Assembly: GCA_963746155.1 (NCBI GenBank)
Contig: CAVVAB010000012.1
Coordinates: 806,001-870,000 of the forward strand
Length of the DNA: 64,000 nucleotides
Reading direction: 5' to 3'
Source: AC-32 sp963746155
GTDB taxonomy: Bacteria; Actinomycetota; Thermoleophilia; Gaiellales; Gaiellaceae
The position numbers and the translations under genes are program-made. The notes under the pieces are model-generated. The model did not search any database. It was given only the letters and a program-made list of their open reading frames with translations, and was not told where the DNA came from. Shown piece after piece: positions 17,517 to 25,830 of the stretch (position 1 is the first letter of the stretch; every line of letters starts with the position of its first letter).

Positions 17517-18793
17517 GGATCGAGCCGGCCAAGGCGCTGGAGGGGCACATCGGCGTCCCCGGCGACAAGTCGATCTCGCACCGGGCGTTGATGTACGGGG
17601 CGATCGGGGAGGGCGAAACGGCGATTCGCGGCTTCGGCCGCTCGGCGGACACGGAGGCGACCGCCTCGGCGCTCCGAGCGCTCGGCGTGACCGTGCACGA
17701 CGACGATGTCGACACCGTCCGGGTGGAGGGCGTGGGTCTGCGGGGCTTTCGCGAGCCCTCGGAGCCGATCGACTGCGGTAACTCCGGGACCACGATGCGC
17801 CTCCTCGCCGGGCTGCTCGCCGGGCAGAGCGGCCGTTTCGAGCTCACGGGTGACGACTCGCTGAGGCGGCGGCCGATGCAACGTATCGCCGTCCCGCTCG
17901 CCGAGATGGGAGCGCGCGTCCAGTCGGCCGATGGTCTCCCACCCCTCGTCGTCGAAGGCGGTGCGCTGCAGGGGATCCGCTACGAGCTCCCGGTCGCGAG
18001 CGCGCAGGTGAAGTCGTGCATCCTCAATGCGGGCCTCTATGCCGAGGGCAGGACGATCGTGGTCGAGCCGCTGCCCACGCGCGACCACACCGAGATCATG
18101 CTGGCGGCCGCAGGCGCGAGCGTGCTGCGGAGGCAGTCGCGCGTGTCGCTCGGCCCGGTCGAAAGCCTGCGTCTCGGCGAGGTCGACGTGCCGGGGGACT
18201 TCTCGGCCGCGGCGCCGTTCGTGGTCGCGGCGACGCTGCTTCCCGGGTCTGAGCTCACCATCCACGACGTCGGCCTCAACCCACGGCGAACGGGGCTGCT
18301 GGACGTGCTCGAGCGGATGGGCGCGCGGATCACGGCCTTCAACCGGCGACGAAGCGGCGGCGAGCACGTCGGCGATCTCGAGGTCCAGTCCGCAGAGCTG
18401 ACGGCGACGACCGTGCGCGCCGAGGAGGTGCCCCGCATGATCGACGAGCTGCCGCTGTTCGCCCTGGCGGCCGCCAGGGCTCACGGCGAGAGCAGGGTCG
18501 AAGGCGCACGAGAGCTGCGCGTGAAGGAAACGGACCGCATCGAAAGCGTGACAACTTCGCTCCGCGACCTTGGCGTCCGCGTCTCGGCAAGCGACGATGG
18601 CTTCGGGGTGAGGGGCGTTGCCACCCGCCCTAAGGGTGGGGGAATGGGCTCTGACGGAGATCATCGGATTGCGATGCTTGGCGCTGTGGCCGGGCTCGTG
18701 TCGCGCGAGGGCGTCGAGGTTGGGGGCGCGGAGGTGGTCGCGGTAAGCTTCCCCGGGTTTTTCGAGCTGCTCGATTCGGTCACACAACGATGA
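17513..18793 (+). CDS. aroA: 3-phosphoshikimate 1-carboxyvinyltransferase (EPSP synthase)
   Basis: 426 residues, normal length. Sixth step of the shikimate pathway, joining PEP to shikimate 3-phosphate. Motifs: IGVPGDKSISHRALMYGAIG at the start, CGNSGTTMRLLAGLLAG, SLRRRPMQRIAVPLAEMGA, VPGDFSAAAPFVVAA, LRVKETDRIESV and GDHRIAMLGAVAG near the end. The gene overlaps tyrA (ATGA) and cmk (ATGA), so all three are co-translated. Confidence 0.97.
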   Translation: MRIEPAKALEGHIGVPGDKSISHRALMYGAIGEGETAIRGFGRSADTEATASALRALGVTVHDDDVDTVRVEGVGLRGFREPSEPIDCGNSGTTMRLLAGLLAGQSGRFELTGDDSLRRRPMQRIAVPLAEMGARVQSADGLPPLVVEGGALQGIRYELPVASAQVKSCILNAGLYAEGRTIVVEPLPTRDHTEIMLAAAGASVLRRQSRVSLGPVESLRLGEVDVPGDFSAAAPFVVAATLLPGSELTIHDVGLNPRRTGLLDVLERMGARITAFNRRRSGGEHVGDLEVQSAELTATTVRAEEVPRMIDELPLFALAAARAHGESRVEGARELRVKETDRIESVTTSLRDLGVRVSASDDGFGVRGVATRPKGGGMGSDGDHRIAMLGAVAGLVSREGVEVGGAEVVAVSFPGFFELLDSVTQR

Positions 18794-19422
18794 TCGTCGC
18801 CATCGACGGACCGGCAGGCGCCGGCAAGAGCACGGTCGCCCAGCGGCTCGCGGAGCGGCTCGGCTTCCGCTACCTCGACACGGGCGCGATGTACCGCGCC
18901 CTCACCTGGCTCGCGATCGGCCGCAGCGTCCCGCTGGCCGACGGTGGGCAGCTCGGCGAGCTCGCCAGCGAGTACCCGGTCGTGCTCGACGAGGTGCGGC
19001 GGGTCTGGATCGCCGACACCGACGTCACCTCGTCTATCCGCAAGTCGGACATCGACCGCATGGTGCCCGTGGTCGCGCGCCACCCGCAGGTCCGGCAAGT
19101 CATGCGCGCCCGCCAGCGCGAGCTCGCAGACGGCGGCGACGTCGTGATCGAGGGCCGGGACATCGGAACCGTCGTCGCCCCGGACGCCGAGGTCAAGGTC
19201 TACCTCAACGCCGAGCGGGACGTCCGCGAGCAGCGCCGCCTCGCCGAGCGGCCCGAGATCGGCGCCGACGCCCTCGCGACCGATCTGCGCCTTCGCGACG
19301 AGAGCGACGCCGCGCGGATGCGGCCGGCGGAGGACGCCACGTTGATCGACACGACCGACCTCGATGTCGAGGATGTCGTTGCCCAGATCGAAGAGCTCGT
19401 CCGGGCCCGCCAGCCTGCCTAG
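18790..19422 (+). CDS. cmk: Cytidylate kinase
   Basis: 210 residues. It phosphorylates CMP and dCMP. The P-loop is IDGPAGAGKSTVAQRLAERL at the N-terminus. Then come FRYLDTGAMYRALTWLA (NMP binding), VVIEGRDIGTVVAPDAEVKV and a LID with LAERPEIGADALATDLRLRD, all characteristic of the family. The order aroA-cmk-der is common in actinobacteria. The usual neighbours plsC and ispH are not between cmk and der here. Confidence 0.96.
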   Translation: MIVAIDGPAGAGKSTVAQRLAERLGFRYLDTGAMYRALTWLAIGRSVPLADGGQLGELASEYPVVLDEVRRVWIADTDVTSSIRKSDIDRMVPVVARHPQVRQVMRARQRELADGGDVVIEGRDIGTVVAPDAEVKVYLNAERDVREQRRLAERPEIGADALATDLRLRDESDAARMRPAEDATLIDTTDLDVEDVVAQIEELVRARQPA

Positions 19423-19432
19423 GAAGGCACCG

Positions 19433-20752
19433 ATGGGCGACGACGGCAGCCCCGAGCTCGTGGGGACGGTCGCGATCGTCGGCTTTCCGAACGTCGGCAA
19501 GTCGACGTTGGTCAACCGCTTGACGGAGACGCGCGCGGCTGTCGTCCACGAGACGCCGGGCGTGACCCGCGACCGGAAGGAGCTCGTCTGCGACTGGAAC
19601 GGGCAGCACTTCCTCCTGATCGACACAGGCGGCGTCGACATCGCCGACCGCTCCGCGCTCACGCGCTCGATCGTCGACCAGGCCCGCGCCGCGATCGCCG
19701 AGGCCGATCTCGTCCTGTTCGTGGTGGACGCGCAGGCGGGTGTGATGCCGGGCGACGAGGAGCTGGCCGCGATTCTCCGCACTGCCCACAAGCCGGTGCT
19801 CCTGCTCGCGAACAAGATCGACGACCCCGCCCAGGACGTTCTGGCACTGGAGTTCCACCGGCTCGGGCTCGGCGACCCGGTGCCGATCTCCGGGGTCCAC
19901 GGCCACGGAACGGGCGACCTGCTCGACGCGATCGTGACGATGCTTCCGGGCTCTGGCCGCGCACAGGTGGGGGAGGAGGCGATCCGCGTGGCCATTCTCG
20001 GCAGGCCGAACGTCGGCAAGTCGAGCCTCCTGAACGCGTTGCTCGGCGAGGAGCGCGTGATCGTCTCCGAGCAGCCGGGCACGACACGTGACGCGATCGA
20101 CACGATCCTGCAGCGCGGCGACACCACGTTTGTCCTCGTCGACACCGCCGGCCTGCGCCGCAAGCGCCGCCAGCGCCAGGGGATCGAGTACTACTCGGAG
20201 CTCCGCGCGCTCGCCGCGGCAGAGGCGGCCGACATCGCGCTCGTGCTCGTCGACGCGAGCGAGGGCCTGGTCGATCAGGATCTCGCCGTGGCCGACGTCG
20301 CCCGCAAGGCCCAGTGCTCGACCATCGTCGTGCTCTCGAAGTGGGATATCTCCGAGACGAACCTCGAGGACGTGCGCGACCGGCTCGCGGTCCGCCTTCG
20401 CCAGCGGCCCGCGCTCGTCACCATCTCGTCGAAGACCGGTCGCGGGATCAGCCGCGTGCTCGACCGGATCGAGACGTTGTTCGAGAAACACCGCTCCCGG
20501 ATCCCGACGCCCGAGCTGAACCGCTTCCTGAAGGAGCTACGGGAGGCCCGCGAGCCGCCGTCACGCCGCGGGCGACGCCTGAACCTGCTGTACGGGACCC
20601 AGACCCAGACGCGGCCGCCGCGCTTCCGGTTCTTCGTGAACGACCCCGGCCTGATCACGCGCGACTACGGCTACTGGGTCGAGAACCAGCTGCGCGCGCG
20701 CTACGAGCTCGAGGGCGTGCCGGTGTCGATCGACTTCGTGAGGAGAACATGA
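19433..20752 (+). CDS. der: Ribosome biogenesis GTPase Der (EngA)
   Basis: 439 residues with two tandem GTPase domains followed by a KH-like domain. Domain 1: VAIVGFPNVGKSTLVNRL, DTGG and NKID. Domain 2: VAILGRPNVGKSSLLNALLG, DTAG and SKWD. The C-terminal KH-like part contains LNLLYGTQTQTRPPRFRFFV. It acts in 50S subunit maturation. ATG 19433 follows TAGGAAGG. A palindromic hairpin begins in the base after the stop region and may terminate the operon. Confidence 0.96.
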   Translation: MGDDGSPELVGTVAIVGFPNVGKSTLVNRLTETRAAVVHETPGVTRDRKELVCDWNGQHFLLIDTGGVDIADRSALTRSIVDQARAAIAEADLVLFVVDAQAGVMPGDEELAAILRTAHKPVLLLANKIDDPAQDVLALEFHRLGLGDPVPISGVHGHGTGDLLDAIVTMLPGSGRAQVGEEAIRVAILGRPNVGKSSLLNALLGEERVIVSEQPGTTRDAIDTILQRGDTTFVLVDTAGLRRKRRQRQGIEYYSELRALAAAEAADIALVLVDASEGLVDQDLAVADVARKAQCSTIVVLSKWDISETNLEDVRDRLAVRLRQRPALVTISSKTGRGISRVLDRIETLFEKHRSRIPTPELNRFLKELREAREPPSRRGRRLNLLYGTQTQTRPPRFRFFVNDPGLITRDYGYWVENQLRARYELEGVPVSIDFVRRT

Positions 20753-20826
20753 GACGACGCTCGCGTCGTCTCTTTCAGGCTGTGCGGGCTTTGCCGGCTC
20801 AGCCGTCTGAACTGACCGATCGACCC
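20751..20826 (-). repeat. Reverse-oriented copy of the interspersed hairpin repeat
   Basis: Read on the minus strand it matches the copy at 52303-52369: CAGACGGC, CCGGCAAAGCCCGC and GCCTGA are shared in order. Its terminal hairpin is perfect: GAGACGACGC, TC, GCGTCGTCTC (20751-20772), followed by TTTC, right at the der stop codon. It probably also terminates der. Confidence 0.7.
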
Positions 20827-20849
20827 GCTGTCCGCGAGAAGGTCGACGC

Positions 20850-21804
20850 ATGAAAGCGGCGGTTGTCGGGGCGGGCGCGTGGGGGACGGCGTTCTCCTGT
20901 GTCCTCGCCGCGCACGGGCACGACGCGACGCTCGTCTGCCGCGACCCCGAGCAGGCCCGCGAGATCGAGGAGACGGGGAGGAACCCCCGCTACCTGCCGA
21001 ACGCGGACCTGGCCGGAGTCGACGCGACGACCACCGACGACCCGGCGCTTGCCGACGCGGATCTGCACGTCGTCGCCGTTCCGAGCCACGCGTTCCGCGC
21101 GGTCGCCGAGGCGCTGCCCGGCTCGGGTCCGGTGCTCAGCCTGACCAAGGGCCTCGACCCGGAGACCGGCGGACGGCTGTCCGAGCTCGTCGAGGGCCGC
21201 GAGGTCGCCGTCCTGTCGGGCCCGACCTTCGCGGAGGAGATCGCCGGAGGGCTGCCCGCTGCCGCGGTGATCGCGAGCGAGAGCGAGCCGCTCGCGCTCG
21301 AGCTCCAGCAGGCGATCCACTCGCTCGCATTCCGCGTCTACGCGAGCGGCGACGTGACGGGCGTCGAGCTCTGCGCGGCCGCGAAGAACGTGGTGGCGCT
21401 CGCGGCGGGCGGGGTCGACGGGCTCGAGCTGGGCGACAACGCCAAGGCCGCGCTCATCGCCCGTGGCCTCGCGGAGATGACGCGGCTCGGCGAGGCCTGC
21501 GGCGCGCGGTCCGGAGACGTTCGCCGGGCTCGCCGGGATGGGCGATCTGATCGGCACCTGCTGGCACGAGCGCGGCCGCAACCGTCGCGCAGGCGAGCTG
21601 ATCGCGCGAGGGGCGACGCCGGACGAGGCAGCCGCCGAGATCGGCACCGTCGAGGGCCTGACCACCGCTCCGGTCCTGCGAGACCTCTCCCGCCGGGTCG
21701 GGATCGAGCTGCCGATCACCGAGGGCGTCTGTCAGGTGCTCGACGGGAACGACCTGGGTGCTTTAGCCGCCGGCCTGATGGGCCGACAACCGACGAGAGA
21801 ATGA
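20850..21804 (+). CDS. gpsA: Glycerol-3-phosphate dehydrogenase [NAD(P)+], frameshifted
   Basis: About 317 residues after removing one extra G at 21508-21509. It makes sn-glycerol 3-phosphate for phospholipids. The Rossmann start is MKAAVVGAGAWGTAFSCVLA. Then come SLTKGLDPETGGRLSELV, LSGPTFAEEIAGGLPAAAVI, CAAAKNVVALAAGGVDGLEL and, in the second frame, GLAGMGDLIGTCWHERGRNR and TVEGLTTAPVLRDLSRR. All family motifs are present across the two frames. The stop overlaps the next ATG. Confidence 0.94.
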
Positions 21805-23243
21805 ACGTCCGCACACCCGCGCTCGGCCTGCTCTGCGCAGTGGGGTTCCTCGTCGTCGGCTGCGGCGGCGGCCCTGCTGCCTCGTCCGGGTCCGGCGCCT
21901 CGCTCGTCAGGTCGGACGCGCTCGCCTACGTGTCGGTCGACACCGACCTCGGCTCGGGCCAGTGGAAGCAGCTCGACGAGCTCTCGCACAGGTTCCCGGG
22001 CCGCGAGCTCGCGCTCTCGAAGCTCGAGCAGGCGCTCGAAAGGCACGGGGTCGACTACGAGGGCGACCTCGAGCCGGCGCTCGGACCCGAGGTGGATGTC
22101 GCCGTCGTCAGCGCCGGGACCAAGGACACGACCAAGGTCGTCGGCCTGACGCAGCCGCAGGACCCGGCCAGGCTCGTGGAGCTCGTCGCCAAGCTCAACG
22201 CCAGGTCGTCGGGCAAGTCTGTCGTCTACCGCGAGCTCGACAACGGCTGGTACGCGGTAGGCGAAAGCCAGGCCGCGATCGACCAGGCGCTCGCCGGCGA
22301 CGGCCCGACGCTCGAGAGCGACCCGACGTTCACGGATGCGCTGTCGAAGCTGCCGGACGAGGCGCTCGTCAAGGCCTATGCGAACGGGCGCCAGCTCGCG
22401 CAGCTCGCCGCGAGCGCCGCGAAGAGCCAGAGCGGGAATCCGCTCGGCTCGCAGGTGGCCGCGCTGGAGAAGCTCGACTCCATCGCCGCGTCGCTCAACG
22501 CCGAGGACGACGGCGTCCGGGTGCACGGCGCCGCGAAAGGAGCAGGGGCGGAGGCCATCCTCGGCGGGAGCGACTTCAACTCGAAGCTGCTCGAGAACGC
22601 GCCCGCCGACGCACTCGCCTTCCTGACCTTCCGCGGCGGCAGCGGCGTCGCGACCTCGCTGCAGAGCCTCGGCGCTCCGCTCACCGCGATGCTCGGGATC
22701 TCGGCCGGCGAGCTCGCGTCGCTGCTCGAGAACGAGGTCGCGTTGTACGTCCGGCCCGGAATCGGGATCCCCGAGATCACGCTCGCACTCGACGCGCCGA
22801 ACACTGCCGAGAGCCTGAAGGTACTCGACAAGCTCGCCGCGAGCGTCGCCGCGATGACGGGCGGGAAGGTGACTGAGAACGGCTCCGAGAAGACGCTGAC
22901 GATCAACGGCGTCGCGATCCACTACGGGACCGCAGACGGCAAGGTCGTCGTCACCACGGCTTTCAAGGGCGTCGGCGCCTACGGCGGGAGCGGCGAAAGG
23001 CTGAGCGACAGCGCCGACTTCAAAGAGGCGAGATCCGCGGCGGGCATGCCCGACTCGAACGCCGGCTTCGCCTACATCGACCTGAAGGACGCGATTCCGC
23101 TGATTCTGGGGATCGCCGGCCTCGCGGGCTCGCACCCGTCACCGGTCGTGACGGAGAACCTGCGGCCGCTGCGGTCGCTGCTCGCCTGGTCGGAAGGACA
23201 GGGCGACATGCGCACCTTCGACCTCTTTCTCGAGATCAAGTAG
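21801..23243 (+). CDS. DUF3352-type lipoprotein
   Basis: 480 residues. The signal peptide ends in the lipobox VVGC (MNVRTPALGLLCAVGFLVVG, then Cys21), so it should be modified by Lgt and held on the outer face of the membrane. The body resembles DUF3352: ALAYVSVDTDLGSGQWKQLD near the start and FAYIDLKDAIPLILGIAGLA near the end, with repeated alpha/beta segments. Function unknown. It is coupled to gpsA by ATGA. Its stop codon lies inside the -10 box proposed for metK. Confidence 0.85.
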   Translation: MNVRTPALGLLCAVGFLVVGCGGGPAASSGSGASLVRSDALAYVSVDTDLGSGQWKQLDELSHRFPGRELALSKLEQALERHGVDYEGDLEPALGPEVDVAVVSAGTKDTTKVVGLTQPQDPARLVELVAKLNARSSGKSVVYRELDNGWYAVGESQAAIDQALAGDGPTLESDPTFTDALSKLPDEALVKAYANGRQLAQLAASAAKSQSGNPLGSQVAALEKLDSIAASLNAEDDGVRVHGAAKGAGAEAILGGSDFNSKLLENAPADALAFLTFRGGSGVATSLQSLGAPLTAMLGISAGELASLLENEVALYVRPGIGIPEITLALDAPNTAESLKVLDKLAASVAAMTGGKVTENGSEKTLTINGVAIHYGTADGKVVVTTAFKGVGAYGGSGERLSDSADFKEARSAAGMPDSNAGFAYIDLKDAIPLILGIAGLAGSHPSPVVTENLRPLRSLLAWSEGQGDMRTFDLFLEIK

Positions 23244-23246
23244 CCT
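23241..23246 (+). promoter_or_regulatory. -10 element of metK
   Basis: TAGCCT lies 9 bases before the ATG; its TAG is the stop codon of the preceding gene. There is no room for a SAM riboswitch between the genes. Confidence 0.4.
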
Positions 23247-23255
23247 GATCCGCCG

Positions 23256-24503
23256 ATGGCGGCACGCGAATTTCTCTTCACGTCCGAGTCGGTGACCGAG
23301 GGTCATCCCGACAAGGTCGCTGACCAGATCTCCGACACGGTGCTCGACGCCGTGCTCACGGACGACCCCCGCGGGCGCGTCGCGTGCGAGACGCTGATCA
23401 CGACCGGGCTCGTGGTCGTCGGCGGCGAGATCACGACCGAGACGTACGTCGACATCCCCGCCATCGTGCGCGCCCGGATCGCCGAGATCGGGTACACGCA
23501 CTCGGAGTGGGGCTTCGACGCGACGACCTGCGGCGTGGTCGTGGCGATCGACGAGCAGTCGCCGGACATCGCGCAGGGCGTGGACGCGTCCTACGAGAGG
23601 CAACACGATTCTGCAGGCGACGACCCGCTCGACCAGGTCGGCGCCGGTGACCAGGGGATGATGTTCGGCTACGCGAGCAACGAGACCCCGGAGCTGATGC
23701 CGCTTCCGATCATGCTCGCGCACCGGATCTGCAAACGGCTGGCCGAGGTGCGCAAGGTCGGCGAGCTGCCGTACCTGAGGCCTGACGGCAAGGCGCAGGT
23801 GACGGTGCGCTACGAGGTCGACGACGATGGCCACGAGACGCCGGTGGAGATCGAGCGGATCCTCGTCTCCACGCAGCACGCCGACGGGTGCGACGCCGAG
23901 ACGCTGATCAAGCCCGACCTGGTCGAGCGTGTGCTGCGCCCGATCCTCCCGACCGACCTCTACGACGAGAAGCGTTTCCAGGAGCGCGACTTCGTCTACG
24001 TGAACCCGACCGGCAAGTTCGTCATCGGCGGCCCAATGGGCGACACCGGCCTGACGGGGCGCAAGATCATCGTCGACACGTACGGAGGCGCGGCGCGCCA
24101 CGGCGGCGGTGCCTTCTCGGGGAAGGATCCGACGAAGGTCGACCGCTCGGCCGCCTACGCCGCCCGCTACGTGGCGAAGAACGTCGTTGCCGCCGGGCTC
24201 GCGGACCGCTGCGAGGTCAACGTCGCGTACGCGATCGGCGTCGCCCACCCGGTCTCGATCACGGCGCGGACGTTCGGCACGGAGCGCCTGTCCGTCGAGC
24301 GGATCGAGGAGCTGATCGCCGAGCTGTTCGACCTCAGGCCAGCGGCGATCCTCCGCGATCTCGACCTGCTCCGGCCGATCTACACGAAGACCGCCGCGTA
24401 CGGCCATTTCGGGCGGGACGACCACGACTTCACCTGGGAGCGCACGGACAAGGCCGACGCGCTCCGCAAGGCCGCAGGCCTCGAGGCGAACGCGCCCGTC
24501 TAG
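23256..24503 (+). CDS. metK: S-adenosylmethionine synthetase
   Basis: 415 residues. It makes SAM from methionine and ATP. Signatures: FTSESVTEGHPDKVADQISD at the N-terminus, GAGDQGMMFGYA (methionine loop), FVIGGPMGDTGLTGRKIIVD and the P-loop-like GGGAFSGKDPTKVDRSAAYA. It is somewhat longer than the E. coli enzyme (384), with extra residues around 210-240. It supplies the many SAM methyltransferases in the window (RsmB, RsmD). Its stop shares CTAG with the convergent deacetylase. Confidence 0.97.
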   Translation: MAAREFLFTSESVTEGHPDKVADQISDTVLDAVLTDDPRGRVACETLITTGLVVVGGEITTETYVDIPAIVRARIAEIGYTHSEWGFDATTCGVVVAIDEQSPDIAQGVDASYERQHDSAGDDPLDQVGAGDQGMMFGYASNETPELMPLPIMLAHRICKRLAEVRKVGELPYLRPDGKAQVTVRYEVDDDGHETPVEIERILVSTQHADGCDAETLIKPDLVERVLRPILPTDLYDEKRFQERDFVYVNPTGKFVIGGPMGDTGLTGRKIIVDTYGGAARHGGGAFSGKDPTKVDRSAAYAARYVAKNVVAAGLADRCEVNVAYAIGVAHPVSITARTFGTERLSVERIEELIAELFDLRPAAILRDLDLLRPIYTKTAAYGHFGRDDHDFTWERTDKADALRKAAGLEANAPV

Positions 24504-25099
24504 CCGGCGCTTCGCAGCTGCGACACCGTCACGAGCTCGTAGCCCTCCGCGCGCAGGCAGGGCAGCAGGTGGTCGAGCGCCTCGACGGTCGCCGTGCAGT
24601 CGTCCCGCGCGCTCGTCGGCGGAGGCGGGTAACCGTCGTGCAGGTCGACGATCCCGTCCGGCTCGAGCGCGTCCAGCACGTGGCGGAAGATCGAGTGCGA
24701 TTCGACTCCGGGCCGCCAGTCCTCCGGGTCGACGTCCGCGAAGACGGCCTCGAGCCCGAGGTCGGAGACGATCGAGAGCACGCGGTCGTCGGCGTGGAAG
24801 CCCGGAGCGCGAAACAGGCGTAGCCGCTCGCCGAGCACCTCCTCGAGCGCGTCCACGCCGCCGGTGACCTCGGCACGGACTTCCTCGTCGCCGATGTCCG
24901 TCAGACGCGGGTGGGTGAGCGTGTGGCTTCCAAGCTCGTGACCCTCGGCGACGATGCGCCGCACGTCATCCGGCCGCTCCCGCGCGCGCTGCCCGATCAC
25001 GAAGAACGTGGCGAGCGCGCGGTGCTCCCGCAGCAGGTCGAGCACCATCGGAGTCCACTGCGAGGGGCCGTCGTCGAACGTCAGCGCCGCGCGCTTCAA
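24500..25099 (-). CDS. Polysaccharide deacetylase family protein (NodB domain)
   Basis: 199 residues. A TTG start overlaps the stop of the DtxR-type gene (TTGA). Motif 1 is ALTFDDGPSQWTPMVLDLLR with the catalytic DD, motif 2 is ELGSHTLTHPRLTDI with the HxxxH metal ligands, and motif 3 is LFRAPGFHADDRVLS. The end carries GIVDLHDGYPPPPTSARDDC, the catalytic histidine motif. No signal peptide is visible, so it acts inside the cell or the start is truncated. Likely substrates are acetylated sugars of the envelope or small metabolites. Confidence 0.9.
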   Translation of the reverse strand: MKRAALTFDDGPSQWTPMVLDLLREHRALATFFVIGQRARERPDDVRRIVAEGHELGSHTLTHPRLTDIGDEEVRAEVTGGVDALEEVLGERLRLFRAPGFHADDRVLSIVSDLGLEAVFADVDPEDWRPGVESHSIFRHVLDALEPDGIVDLHDGYPPPPTSARDDCTATVEALDHLLPCLRAEGYELVTVSQLRSAG

Positions 25100-25779
25100 G
25101 CTGGACGCACGAAGAGCCCGGCGGCGGCCTTCTCGGCGATCGTCTTCTCGTCGCCGTCGAGCTGAACCGTGAGCTGCTCGGCCGCCGGCTGAGCCTCGCG
25201 CACCTCGACCTCCGACCCCGGCACGAAGCCCTGGTCGTAGAACCAGTGCAGGAGGTCGCCGTCGTGCTCGGCGAGCCGGACGATCTCGGCGCGCGAGCCG
25301 GGGCCGAGGTCGGAGAGCGGCGCGAGCTCGCGGTTCTCCGTCTGCTCGAAGTCGGTGTCGACCGGCCAGCCGTGCGGGCAGCGATCGGGATGGCCGAGCT
25401 TCTCGCTGATCCGGTCGATCATGTCGTCGCTGAAGCTCTCGCCGATCTCGTCCGCGTGCACGTGCGATTCGGCCGGCGTGTAGCCCATGAAGTCGGTCAG
25501 CAGCCGCTCGACGATCCGGTGCTTGCGGACGACCTGCTCGGCGCGCTCGCGGCCCGTGGCGGTGAGGATCGCCTCCTTGTGCTCGCCGCGCTCGACGAGC
25601 CCGTCGGCCTCGAGGCGCTTCAGCATCTCGCCCGCCGAGGCCCGTGAGACGCCCAGCATCTCCGCGACGCGCGAGGCGAGCGTGGGCGACCCCTGCGTCT
25701 GCGGCTTGTACTCGCCGATCGGGAAGGCGAGGAAGTAGATCGTCTCGAGGTACTCGTCGACGGAATGACCCTGCGCCAC
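25096..25779 (-). CDS. DtxR/MntR-family metal-dependent transcriptional regulator
   Basis: 227 residues from a GTG. The N-terminal winged helix is EYLETIYFLAFPIGEYKPQT followed by LASRVAEMLGVSRASAGEML. The dimerisation/metal domain includes ERLLTDFMGYTPAESHVHAD and GHPDRCPHGWPV, with Cys and His in the usual place for Fe or Mn binding. A FeoA-like SH3 domain closes the protein (DQGFVPGSEVEVREAQ). It is coupled to a deacetylase, an unusual partner for an iron or manganese regulator. Its own binding site was not recognised. Confidence 0.92.
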   Translation of the reverse strand: MAQGHSVDEYLETIYFLAFPIGEYKPQTQGSPTLASRVAEMLGVSRASAGEMLKRLEADGLVERGEHKEAILTATGRERAEQVVRKHRIVERLLTDFMGYTPAESHVHADEIGESFSDDMIDRISEKLGHPDRCPHGWPVDTDFEQTENRELAPLSDLGPGSRAEIVRLAEHDGDLLHWFYDQGFVPGSEVEVREAQPAAEQLTVQLDGDEKTIAEKAAAGLFVRPA

Positions 25780-25830
25780 GCCTCAACTCTACTGGTGCCC
25801 TCGTCGCGGCCGGCGTCTAGCCTCACTTCC

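Noticed and set aside
18630..18652. G-quadruplex inside aroA
   Set aside because: Only three clear G-tracts of three or more.
20850..23243. gpsA fused to the DUF3352 lipoprotein
   Set aside because: The frame joins only because an insertion removes the gpsA stop; the lipoprotein has its own start with signal peptide and lipobox.
23244..23255. SAM riboswitch before metK
   Set aside because: Only 12 bases separate the genes.
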